The position numbers were made by a program, and so were the translations under genes. From Flavobacterium sp. (lineage in GTDB: Bacteria > Bacteroidota > Bacteroidia > Flavobacteriales > Flavobacteriaceae), in assembly GCF_017744675.1 (NCBI RefSeq), contig NZ_JAGIAV010000008.1:186001-250000 (forward strand): 64,000 nt of DNA. The letters are read 5' to 3'. How positions within the stretch are numbered: the first letter of the stretch is position 1; each line of letters begins with the position of its first letter. Shown piece by piece: positions 41,792 through 49,501 of the stretch. The notes under the pieces were generated by a model, which was not told the DNA's origin, ran no database searches, and was given only the letters and a program-made list of their open reading frames with translations.

Positions 41792-42466
41792 TTATCCTCT
41801 TCTTAATACTTCGTCGATCATTCCGTACTCTTTTGCTTCGTCAGCTTTCATCCAGTAGTCACGCTCACTGTCTTTGTGCACTTTGTCAAAAGTTTGTCCA
41901 GAGTGTTGCGAAATGATATTGTATAATTCATCTTTTAATTTCAGCATCTCACGTAAGTTGATTTCCATATCTGTTGCAACACCTTGTGCTCCTCCAGATG
42001 GTTGGTGAATCATTACTCTTGAGTGAGGCAATGCAGAACGTTTTCCTGCTGCTCCTGCACATAATAAAACTGCTCCCATAGAAGCTGCCATTCCAGTACA
42101 GATTGTTGCTACATCTGGTTTGATGTACTGCATAGTATCATAAATTCCTAAACCTGCATAAACACTTCCTCCTGGCGAGTTTAAGTAAATTTGAATATCT
42201 TTTGAAGCATCAGCACTTTCTAAGAATAATAACTGAGCTTGAACGATATTAGCGATTTGATCGTCGATACCAGTTCCTAAAAAGATAATTCTGTCCATCA
42301 TTAATCTTGAAAAAACGTCTAATTGAGAAACATTCAATTGACGCTCTTCGATAATATATGGAGTCATGTTTGTTGGAGTCATTGCTGCTACGATTTTATC
42401 GTAATACATTGCGTTTACTCCTTGGTGCTTTGTAGCAAATTTCTTGAATTCTTTACCGTAGTTCAT
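41792..42466 (-). CDS. clpP: ATP-dependent Clp protease proteolytic subunit
   Basis: Serine protease chamber working with ClpX. 224 residues with catalytic Ser129 in GMAASMGAVLL, His154 in VMIHQPSGG and Asp203 in ERDYWM. The N terminus has a propeptide-length extension as in other ClpP proteins. Middle gene of tig-clpP-clpX, separated from both neighbours by repeat-filled spacers, so each gene may have its own promoter. Confidence 0.97.
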   Translation of the reverse strand: MNYGKEFKKFATKHQGVNAMYYDKIVAAMTPTNMTPYIIEERQLNVSQLDVFSRLMMDRIIFLGTGIDDQIANIVQAQLLFLESADASKDIQIYLNSPGGSVYAGLGIYDTMQYIKPDVATICTGMAASMGAVLLCAGAAGKRSALPHSRVMIHQPSGGAQGVATDMEINLREMLKLKDELYNIISQHSGQTFDKVHKDSERDYWMKADEAKEYGMIDEVLRRG

Positions 42467-42798
42467 ATTTTTAGTTTAAAGTTGAAAAGTCTAAAGTCAG
42501 AAAATGACTTAAACGGATAAAACAAAGTTCGTACCTTTTTATAAAGGATGCCAATTTGTCTTCTTTTTTAAGATGCTAAGATTCTAAGGCACTAAGATTC
42601 TAAGTTTTTTTTTTAGATTTAGAAACGTTTACTAACCTGAAACCTGAAGCAAAAAAAGAACGTCAACAGAAGAAAAACTTCCATTGACGTTCAAATATAA
42701 TTATTTTTATCTTTCGGTTTCTGTAATAAAATCTTAATTTTTAAAAAAGTATATTTCTTAACTTTCGACTCTATTACTTTTGACTTTCAGACTAAAAT
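42467..42798. other. 332-bp spacer between tig and clpP: repeats and a terminator, no gene
   Basis: Contains a CTAAG-type run at 42569-42606 (AAGATGCTAAGATTCTAAGG and onward, period about 10) and the tig terminator at 42651-42692. It has no reading frame worth calling. Confidence 0.7.
42651..42692 (-). terminator. Terminator of tig
   Basis: GAACGTCAA (42658-42666) pairs with TTGACGTTC (42684-42692) with an inner GAAG/CTTC pair. On the minus strand it is followed by seven T. Confidence 0.85.
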
Positions 42799-44121
42799 TT
42801 ATTCTCCGTAAGATGCAGCGATAAATTCTTCGTAAGTAACCTCTTTTGTTGTTGGGTTAGCTTTTTCTTTGAAGATATCTAACATTTTAGATGCTACAAC
42901 TTGCTCAGAAAGTCTTTTCACTTCATCTTGGTTAGATAAAACTCTAGCTACGATTCCTTGAACTTCTTCGTCTGTTGGGTTTGTTTGTCCAAATTGAGCC
43001 ATTTGCTGTCTGATAGCGTTTGATGTAAACTCTTTCAAGTCTTCAAATGTAATTTGGATATTGCTTTGCGCTAATGCTTTTCCTTCGATTAATTGGAAAC
43101 GTAAACCTTTTTCAGATCTTGCATATTCTACTTCAGCCTCTTCTGCAGTTAATTTTTTCTCTCCTACAGTTTGCAACCATTTTTTTAAGAATGCTTCCGG
43201 CAAATCAAATTTTGTGTTTTCGATTAAGAAATCTTGAACATCTAATAATAATTTTTGCTCTGCTTGCTGTGCAAATTGTGCTTCAGCATCTTCTTTAATT
43301 TTAGCTTTCAAATCTTCTAAAGAAGCTACTTTTCCTTCACCAAAAAGTTTATCAAATAATTCTTGGTTTAGTTCAGCTGGCTCAGAACCGTTGATTGCTT
43401 CAATAGTAAAGTTTACTTCAACATCTAAACCGTGAACACCTTCGTGCCCTACTTTTAAGTAATCCATTAATTGGTGATCGTCATCAAATAAACCTTTTGT
43501 GCTTACTGTAACAACATCTCCAACTTTTTTACCTACAAATTGTTTTTGAGCTTTTTTACTGAACGCATCAACAGAGATTGTAGTAGTATTGTTGATTCCG
43601 TTTGCTTCGTTTGAGAAAGTTCCAGTTAAATCAGATTTTGCATCAGATACTTCTTGTGGAACTGCTTTTCCAAATTGTTTTTGGATACGCTCTACTTGTC
43701 CGTCGATTAATTTATCATCAGCAGTAACAATATATTTTACGATATCATTTTTAGCTTCTAAATCAATTTCGAAGTTTGGCACTAAACCAATTTCGAACTC
43801 GAAAGTTAATTCTTCAGCATTCCAGTCAAGGTTTTCGTTTACTTTAGCAAGAGGAGTTCCTAAAAGATTTAGTCTTTCAGATTGAATATAACGCTCTAAA
43901 GCCAAATCAACTACTTTTTTGATCTCTTCTTGCTTAATCGCTTTTCCGTATTGTTTTTCAACAAGATCTTTAGGCACGGCACCTTTTCTAAATCCTTTAA
44001 CTTGTGCTAAAGGCATTTTTTCGTTAATTCTTTTTGCTACTTGACCTTTATAATCCATATGAACAACGTTCATAACAATCGTCTCGTTTACAGCGTCTAT
44101 TGCTACTCTTTTAATATCCAT
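42799..44121 (-). CDS. tig: Trigger factor
   Basis: Ribosome-bound chaperone for nascent chains. 440 residues with a ribosome-binding N domain (the signature loop reads KGFRKGAVPKDL near residue 40, matching the usual GFRxGKxP), a diverged peptidyl-prolyl isomerase middle domain (about 150-245) and a helical C domain. It is first in the tig-clpP-clpX order and is followed by a strong terminator. Confidence 0.95.
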   Translation of the reverse strand: MDIKRVAIDAVNETIVMNVVHMDYKGQVAKRINEKMPLAQVKGFRKGAVPKDLVEKQYGKAIKQEEIKKVVDLALERYIQSERLNLLGTPLAKVNENLDWNAEELTFEFEIGLVPNFEIDLEAKNDIVKYIVTADDKLIDGQVERIQKQFGKAVPQEVSDAKSDLTGTFSNEANGINNTTTISVDAFSKKAQKQFVGKKVGDVVTVSTKGLFDDDHQLMDYLKVGHEGVHGLDVEVNFTIEAINGSEPAELNQELFDKLFGEGKVASLEDLKAKIKEDAEAQFAQQAEQKLLLDVQDFLIENTKFDLPEAFLKKWLQTVGEKKLTAEEAEVEYARSEKGLRFQLIEGKALAQSNIQITFEDLKEFTSNAIRQQMAQFGQTNPTDEEVQGIVARVLSNQDEVKRLSEQVVASKMLDIFKEKANPTTKEVTYEEFIAASYGE

Positions 44122-44233
44122 CTTCTTCTTTAATTTACGTAATAAAATTGGGTTGCAAAATTATAAAATTTTTGCAACCCAACCAAGTTTTTAATCTATT
44201 GTATTTGAAGCAGTTTTAATCTGCTCCATTGTT

Positions 44234-44578
44234 TTATTTATCGTCTCCCAATATTTTATAAGTAAGAGATTGAAGTATAGACAAAATAATACTGAATATT
44301 AGTGCTGTCCAGAATGTATCGACCACAAAGCCACCCACAATTTTGGTACACAGCAAAATAATCACAGCATTTATGACCAATAAAAATAACCCAAGCGTAA
44401 CAAAGGTTACAGGTAGAGTGAGCAATACTAAAATTGGTTTAATAAAGATATTCAGCAATCCTAAAACTACTGCAACAATTACAGCCGTACCAAAACTAGC
44501 AACGTGAACCCCAGTTAAAATGTTAGACAATAATAAAACTAAGGCAGCGGTAACAAGAAGTCTAAGTAATAATTTCAT
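44234..44578 (-). CDS. Phage-holin-family-4/YvlD-like membrane protein
   Basis: 114 residues, almost entirely hydrophobic, with four transmembrane segments and the family pattern LGLLNIFIKPILVLLTLPVTFVTLGLFLLVINA. The Pfam name refers to phage holins, but chromosomal members like YvlD are ordinary membrane proteins of unknown role. No phage genes are nearby. It is 112 bp before tig and 54 bp after a hydrolase gene on the same strand. Confidence 0.88.
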   Translation of the reverse strand: MKLLLRLLVTAALVLLLSNILTGVHVASFGTAVIVAVVLGLLNIFIKPILVLLTLPVTFVTLGLFLLVINAVIILLCTKIVGGFVVDTFWTALIFSIILSILQSLTYKILGDDK

Positions 44579-44632
44579 AGTTTTTCAGGTTTAAAATTTA
44601 TTTAAAAGTAATAAAATTTTTATCAAAAACGA

Positions 44633-45397
44633 TTACTCTTTTAAAAACATCGTGGTCAGCTCAAAAAACAGCTTCGGATTCTCAGCATGAAGCCAGTGTC
44701 CAGCATTTGGAATAGTTTCTAGTTTTAAATTTGGAAAATGCTGGCGAATTCCGTCAATATCTTGATCTTGAATGTAACCTGAATTTCCTCCGCGGATGAA
44801 TAATGTTGGCTTATCAAAAACCAGCCCTTCAGCCAAGGGCTTCCCTATTGCATCTAAATTGTTATTAAAGACCTCCAAATTGAACCTAAAAGCCAATTGT
44901 CCTGGTTCTTTCCAATATAAATTTTTCAACAAAAACTGACGCGTTCCAAAATCTGAGACATATTGTGCCAAAATTGCTTCAACATCATTTCGGCTTGGTT
45001 TTACCGAAAAATCGACTGCGTTTAAACCTGCCAAAATATCCTGATGATGCTGTTTATAGAATCTCGGCCCAATATCGGCCACAATTAATTTATCTACAAT
45101 TTCAGGATGCGTTGTCGCAAAAAGCATCGCTACTTTTCCGCCCATTGAATGTCCCAAAATATCAATTCGAGTTAGATTATGTGCTTGACAATATTCATAC
45201 ACATCCCGAACCATTGCTTCATAACTCCATTCATCTGAATGGAAACTGCGTCCGTGATTTCTAAGATCTAAAATATGAACTTGAAATCCGGCTTCTACAT
45301 ATTGCCCAGCAAGAGTTTTCCAGTTATCAGACATTCCGAGAAATCCGTGCATGATGATAAATGGTTTCCCTTCGCCTTCTATTTTTGAATAAAGCAT
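44633..45397 (-). CDS. Alpha/beta fold hydrolase (YbfF-like)
   Basis: 254 residues without a signal peptide. The oxyanion segment is IIMHGFLGMSDNW, the nucleophile elbow LGHSMGGKVAM (Ser near 102) and the catalytic His in NAGHWLHAENP (near 234). It is close in pattern to E. coli YbfF, an esterase. It lies 24 bp after pdxJ and may be co-transcribed with it; the substrate is unknown. Confidence 0.92.
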   Translation of the reverse strand: MLYSKIEGEGKPFIIMHGFLGMSDNWKTLAGQYVEAGFQVHILDLRNHGRSFHSDEWSYEAMVRDVYEYCQAHNLTRIDILGHSMGGKVAMLFATTHPEIVDKLIVADIGPRFYKQHHQDILAGLNAVDFSVKPSRNDVEAILAQYVSDFGTRQFLLKNLYWKEPGQLAFRFNLEVFNNNLDAIGKPLAEGLVFDKPTLFIRGGNSGYIQDQDIDGIRQHFPNLKLETIPNAGHWLHAENPKLFFELTTMFLKE

Positions 45398-45421
45398 ATT
45401 TTTATATTTTCCTTTTAAGAA

Positions 45422-46135
45422 TTATTTCAATTTATTCAGATACATATTTACAGTATTATCTAAACCAAGATAAAGTGCCTCTGAAATTAAGGCATGACCA
45501 ATAGAAACCTCTAATAAGCCTGGAATATTTTCTTTAAAAAACTTGATATTATCTAAACTCAAATCGTGACCGGCATTGATTCCTAAACCTAGTTCGTTTG
45601 CCAATTTAGCCGCTTCAACATAAGGATCAATTCCTCTTTCGTTTCCTAAACTATATTGGTGCGCAAAAGATTCAGTATATAACTCAATTCTATCTGTTCC
45701 TGTTTTTTTAGCGCCTTCAATCATTTCTAGAATCGGATCAACAAAAATGGAAGTTCTGATTCCGTTTTTTTGAAATTCCTGAATAACCTCGGTCAAATAT
45801 TCTTGATTTTTAATTGTGTCCCAGCCCGCAGACGAAGTTATCGCCCCAATTGCATCTGGAACCAAGGTTACCTGATCGGGTTTGCATTCTAAAACTAAAT
45901 CTATAAAATTATGCTGCGGATTTCCTTCAATATTATATTCTGTAGTAACAATTGCCTTTAAATCGCGTGCATCCTGATAACGAATATGACGCTCATCTGG
46001 ACGCGGGTGAATCGTAATTCCTTGTCCGCCAAATCGCTGAATATCTACAGCTACTTTTAATAAATCAGGAACATTTCCGCCACGAGCATTTCGAAGCGTG
46101 GCTATTTTATTGATATTTACACTTAATTTTGTCAT
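45422..46135 (-). CDS. pdxJ: Pyridoxine 5'-phosphate synthase
   Basis: Forms pyridoxine 5'-phosphate from 1-deoxy-D-xylulose 5-phosphate and 3-amino-1-hydroxyacetone phosphate, the ring-closing step of vitamin B6 synthesis. 237 residues, TIM barrel. Conserved blocks: LSVNINKIATLRNARGG, GITIHPRPDERHIRYQD, GINAGHDLSLDN and SIGHALISEAL. An exact -7 (TATTTTTG, minus strand 46184-46177) lies upstream. Divergent from the CBS gene. Confidence 0.96.
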   Translation of the reverse strand: MTKLSVNINKIATLRNARGGNVPDLLKVAVDIQRFGGQGITIHPRPDERHIRYQDARDLKAIVTTEYNIEGNPQHNFIDLVLECKPDQVTLVPDAIGAITSSAGWDTIKNQEYLTEVIQEFQKNGIRTSIFVDPILEMIEGAKKTGTDRIELYTESFAHQYSLGNERGIDPYVEAAKLANELGLGINAGHDLSLDNIKFFKENIPGLLEVSIGHALISEALYLGLDNTVNMYLNKLK

Positions 46136-46250
46136 ATAAATAGATATTAATTCTAGTAATCTTATATTTGTTACGACAAAAATACAAAGTAAAACAGAGC
46201 AGTTTTCGGTATTTTTTGATTATTTTGCATCAAATATCCTCAATTGATTT

Positions 46251-46910
46251 ATGACAGAAATTACAAACTATATCACAAACGATTTCAGAGCGATTGACAG
46301 TCAGGAAACGATTGCCTCGATTCAGGACTTTTTTATCGATGTAAATTTTTCTCATTTTCCGATTTTAGAAGATGGTGTTTTCATTGGAAGCATTTCTTCT
46401 GACGATGTTGAAACTTTTGACATTGAAAAAAAAGCAATTGATTACAAATATGCTTTAGAACGTTTTTTTGCTAGAAAATCTATGCTTTGGCTTGACGTTT
46501 TAGAAGTTTTTGCTAAAAACCACACCAATCTTCTTCCAATTCTTGACGAGAATAATAACTACATTGGTTATTATGAAATGGAAGACATCATGAAGTTTTT
46601 TCAGGAAACTCCATTTTTAAAAGAACCAGGAGCGATTATCATTGTGCAAAAAGGTCTTTTGGATTATTCTATGAGCGAGGTAACCCAAATTGTAGAAAGC
46701 AATAATGGTAAAATTTTAGGCTGTTTTGTTTCTGAAGCTGATACAGAAAATGTTCAGATTACAGTGAAAATTGGCCTTGGAGCAATCAATGAAATTATTC
46801 AGACGTACAGAAGATATGGCTACGAAATTATTTCAGAACATCAGGAAGACAATTATATTAACAGCTTAAAAGAGCGATCAGACTACTTAGACAAGTACCT
46901 TAATATATAA
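46251..46910 (+). CDS. CBS domain protein
   Basis: 219 residues. Two CBS motifs occupy about residues 8-125 (SHFPILEDGVFIGSISSDDV and NLLPILDENNNYIGYYEMEDI) and usually bind adenine nucleotides. The C-terminal ~80 residues look like an ACT-type fold (GAIIIVQKGLLDYSMSEVTQIVESNNGKILG). The pairing just upstream of nadK suggests it senses adenylate or NAD(P) status; this is inferred from position only. Confidence 0.88.
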   Translation: MTEITNYITNDFRAIDSQETIASIQDFFIDVNFSHFPILEDGVFIGSISSDDVETFDIEKKAIDYKYALERFFARKSMLWLDVLEVFAKNHTNLLPILDENNNYIGYYEMEDIMKFFQETPFLKEPGAIIIVQKGLLDYSMSEVTQIVESNNGKILGCFVSEADTENVQITVKIGLGAINEIIQTYRRYGYEIISEHQEDNYINSLKERSDYLDKYLNI

Positions 46911-46915
46911 ATTAT

Positions 46916-46999
46916 GAATGTGCCAATGAGAAAATTAGCTAATTAAATGATTTTCGCATTCCCAATTATCTAATTGACAAATTGACAAATTCTCTAATT
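46916..46999. repeat. AATTATCTAATTGACAAATT-type repeat
   Basis: ATGTGCCAATGAGAAAATTAGCTAATT on the left and AATTATCTAATTGACAAATTGACAAATTCTC on the right. Same family as 23102-23170. Confidence 0.55.
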
Positions 47000-47006
47000 A
47001 AAAAGA

Positions 47007-47891
47007 ATGAAAATAGCCATTTACGGACAATACTATCAGAATAGCACTGAACCTATTATAAAAGACATTTTCACATTTTTCAATACCAACAACGTCGAAA
47101 TGGTAATTGAAGAAAATTTCCTGAACATGCTTTATGAAAAACAGCTTGTAAAAAAAGAATACAAAACTTTTTCGCCAAGCACTGCTTTAGACAATAGTTT
47201 CGAAATGCTGATTAGTATTGGAGGCGACGGAACCATTTTAAGAGCCGCTGCCTTTGTTCGTAATTCTGGTGTTCCATTATTAGGTATAAATGCTGGACGA
47301 TTAGGATTTCTTGCTAAAGTTCAGAAAGAAAACATCGAAAGTTTATTGCAATATGTAATAGACCAAAACTACACCACCTCTGAAAGAACTTTATTAGGAA
47401 TTACATGCGAACCTTATAATGACGCTTTCAAAGAACTTAATTTTGCCATGAACGAAGTTACAGTAAGTAGAAAAGATACAACTTCGATGATCACTGTTGA
47501 AACTTACCTGAACAACGAATATTTAAACTCATATTGGGCCGACGGATTAATCATTTCTACTCCAACCGGTTCTACAGGATATTCTTTAAGCTGTGGCGGA
47601 CCAATTTTAACCCCAGATGTCAAAAGCTTAGTTATTACGCCAATTGCCCCTCATAATTTAACCGCCAGACCTCTTGTTATTCCAGACGACACCGAAATCA
47701 CACTGCGAGTAACAGGAAGAGAAGACCAATATTTGGTTTCTTTAGATTCGAGAATTTCTTCAGTGAAAAACGAGTCGATTCTAAAAATTAAAAAAACAGA
47801 TTACAAAATTAAAATGGTTGAAATACCAGGCGAAACTTTCTTGAAAACCTTAAGAAACAAACTGCTCTGGGGAGAAGATAAAAGAAATTAA
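47007..47891 (+). CDS. nadK: NAD kinase
   Basis: Phosphorylates NAD to NADP. 294 residues with the catalytic/ATP motif GGDGTILRAA near residue 72, the NE-x-x-(V/I) segment FAMNEVTVSR, and the glycine-rich DGLIISTPTGSTGYSLSCGGP. Length is normal. It is 96 bp after the CBS gene and heads towards the envelope biogenesis genes. Confidence 0.97.
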   Translation: MKIAIYGQYYQNSTEPIIKDIFTFFNTNNVEMVIEENFLNMLYEKQLVKKEYKTFSPSTALDNSFEMLISIGGDGTILRAAAFVRNSGVPLLGINAGRLGFLAKVQKENIESLLQYVIDQNYTTSERTLLGITCEPYNDAFKELNFAMNEVTVSRKDTTSMITVETYLNNEYLNSYWADGLIISTPTGSTGYSLSCGGPILTPDVKSLVITPIAPHNLTARPLVIPDDTEITLRVTGREDQYLVSLDSRISSVKNESILKIKKTDYKIKMVEIPGETFLKTLRNKLLWGEDKRN

Positions 47892-48017
47892 ACTCTTTTC
47901 TGATTCTTCACTATACGATAATACCACATTTTCTCGTTCTGCATGTAGTGAATCATCATTAAATGGCTCAAAATCATAATGTAAATTGAAAAAAAAGCAC
48001 ATTTAACCAAAGGAACT

Positions 48018-48046
48018 TTGATTCGTATTGATAATTATTATATTTG
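48018..48046 (+). promoter_or_regulatory. Promoter of the DUF6089-uppS-bamA run
   Basis: TTG at 48018-48020, an 18-base gap, then TATATTTG at 48039-48046, a full -33/-7 pair 18 bases before the DUF6089 start. Confidence 0.7.
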
Positions 48047-48064
48047 CACGCAATTTTGAATTAA

Positions 48065-48757
48065 ATGAAGAAAATTTTTAATTTATTGTTATGTTTTTTC
48101 CCCTTTATTACACTTAATGCTCAAATCAATGAGGTTGGTGTTTTTCTTGGCGGAAGTAACTTTGTAGGCGATGTTGGAAAAACAACTTATATCGCTCCAG
48201 AAAAACTAGCTTTTGGCGTTCTATACAAATGGAACAGAAGTCCGAGACATGCTTGGCGATTCTCTTATACACAATCAAATGTTAGTGGAAATGATTATAA
48301 ATCAGATGAGACTGGAAGAAATCAAAGAGGTTACCGCTTTGACAATGAAATAAAAGAGCTTTCTGCCGGTCTAGAATTCAATTTTTTCGATTTTAATCTA
48401 CACGATTATCATACCAAAGTAACTCCATATGTGTTTACTGGTTTAAATTACTTCTTCTACAACAACTTATACCGCTATACTACAAGCCCAAACACAGTAT
48501 ACGCCCAAAAAAATAAAAGCTCAGTAGCCATACCTATTATATTAGGTATAAAATCAAATATAACACCGCGTTTTGTCTTAGCTGCTGAAGTAGGCGCACG
48601 TTATACCTTTACTGATAATATTGACGGAAGCAACCCGAATACAAGCAATCCAAATATCATGAAATTTGGAAATTTAAATAATAATGACTGGTATATTTTT
48701 TCTGGTATGACTTTAACCTATACCTTTGGAAAAAAACCATGCTATTGCGCATACTAA
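48065..48757 (+). CDS. DUF6089 family outer-membrane beta-barrel protein
   Basis: 230 residues with a signal peptide (KIFNLLLCFFPFITLNA). The body begins with INEVGVFLGGSNFVGDVG, typical of the Bacteroidota DUF6089 family, and has alternating aromatic strands ending in an aromatic-rich C terminus, as expected of an outer-membrane barrel. It sits 3 bp before uppS and leads the uppS-bamA-skp run, a conserved setting that suggests an envelope-assembly role. Confidence 0.88.
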   Translation: MKKIFNLLLCFFPFITLNAQINEVGVFLGGSNFVGDVGKTTYIAPEKLAFGVLYKWNRSPRHAWRFSYTQSNVSGNDYKSDETGRNQRGYRFDNEIKELSAGLEFNFFDFNLHDYHTKVTPYVFTGLNYFFYNNLYRYTTSPNTVYAQKNKSSVAIPIILGIKSNITPRFVLAAEVGARYTFTDNIDGSNPNTSNPNIMKFGNLNNNDWYIFSGMTLTYTFGKKPCYCAY

Positions 48758-48760
48758 AAA

Positions 48761-49501
48761 ATGAATTTACTAGAATCTATAGATCACACAAACCTACCTA
48801 AACACCTAGCCATTATTATGGACGGTAACGGACGCTGGGCAAAACAACAAGGTTTTATGCGTGCGTTTGGCCACGAAAATGGTACAAAATCTGTAAAAGA
48901 AATAATCAAAACCTCTGCTAAGCTTGGAATTGAGTATTTAACCCTATATGCTTTTTCCACAGAAAACTGGAATCGCCCAAAACTTGAGGTTCAGGCATTA
49001 ATGAAAATATTGATCAATTCATTAAAAAAAGAGCTTGTAACCCTTCAAGAAAACAATATTCGCCTTAATGCAATTGGAAATCTTGACAAATTACCACAAT
49101 CAGCCCAAAAAGAACTTTTGGATGTTATGGCAAAAACTAAAAACAATACTCGCTTAACTCTTACTCTCGCTTTAAGCTACGGCTCTAGAGAAGAATTGGT
49201 AAATGCCGTAAAGTCAATTAGTGATAAAGTTAAAAATAATATAATTTCAATAGACACTATTGACGATTCAATTATAAATGAGCATCTTTACACGCAAAAT
49301 TTACCTGACGTAGATTTATTAATACGAACAAGTGGAGAACATAGAATAAGTAATTTTTTGCTATGGCAGATCGCTTATGCAGAATTGTATTTTACTAATG
49401 TCTTGTGGCCAGACTTTAAAGACCAAGATTTATATGAGGCTATTATTAGTTATCAAAAAAGAGAACGTAGATTTGGAAAAACCAGTGAACAAATTAAATA
49501 A
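48761..49501 (+). CDS. uppS: Isoprenyl transferase (undecaprenyl diphosphate synthase)
   Basis: Builds the C55 lipid carrier for peptidoglycan and LPS by adding isopentenyl units to farnesyl diphosphate. 246 residues with IIMDGNGRWAK (catalytic Asp near 20), LTLYAFSTENWNRP and DLLIRTSGEHRISNFLLWQ. The end overlaps the start region of bamA. Normal length. Confidence 0.96.
   Translation: MNLLESIDHTNLPKHLAIIMDGNGRWAKQQGFMRAFGHENGTKSVKEIIKTSAKLGIEYLTLYAFSTENWNRPKLEVQALMKILINSLKKELVTLQENNIRLNAIGNLDKLPQSAQKELLDVMAKTKNNTRLTLTLALSYGSREELVNAVKSISDKVKNNIISIDTIDDSIINEHLYTQNLPDVDLLIRTSGEHRISNFLLWQIAYAELYFTNVLWPDFKDQDLYEAIISYQKRERRFGKTSEQIK

Noticed and set aside
44234..44578. Holin-family gene as a sign of a prophage
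   Set aside because: No other phage gene is nearby, and the protein is of the chromosomal YvlD-like kind set between housekeeping genes.
47888..47977. Minus-strand 29-codon reading frame just after nadK
   Set aside because: Too short, no promoter or recognisable features, rich in Met/Tyr by composition; left uncalled although it could be a remnant.
49377..49484. Extended bamA frame inside uppS, or a frameshift between them
   Set aside because: uppS is full length with its proper C terminus and bamA has its own signal peptide; the overlap is ordinary gene packing.
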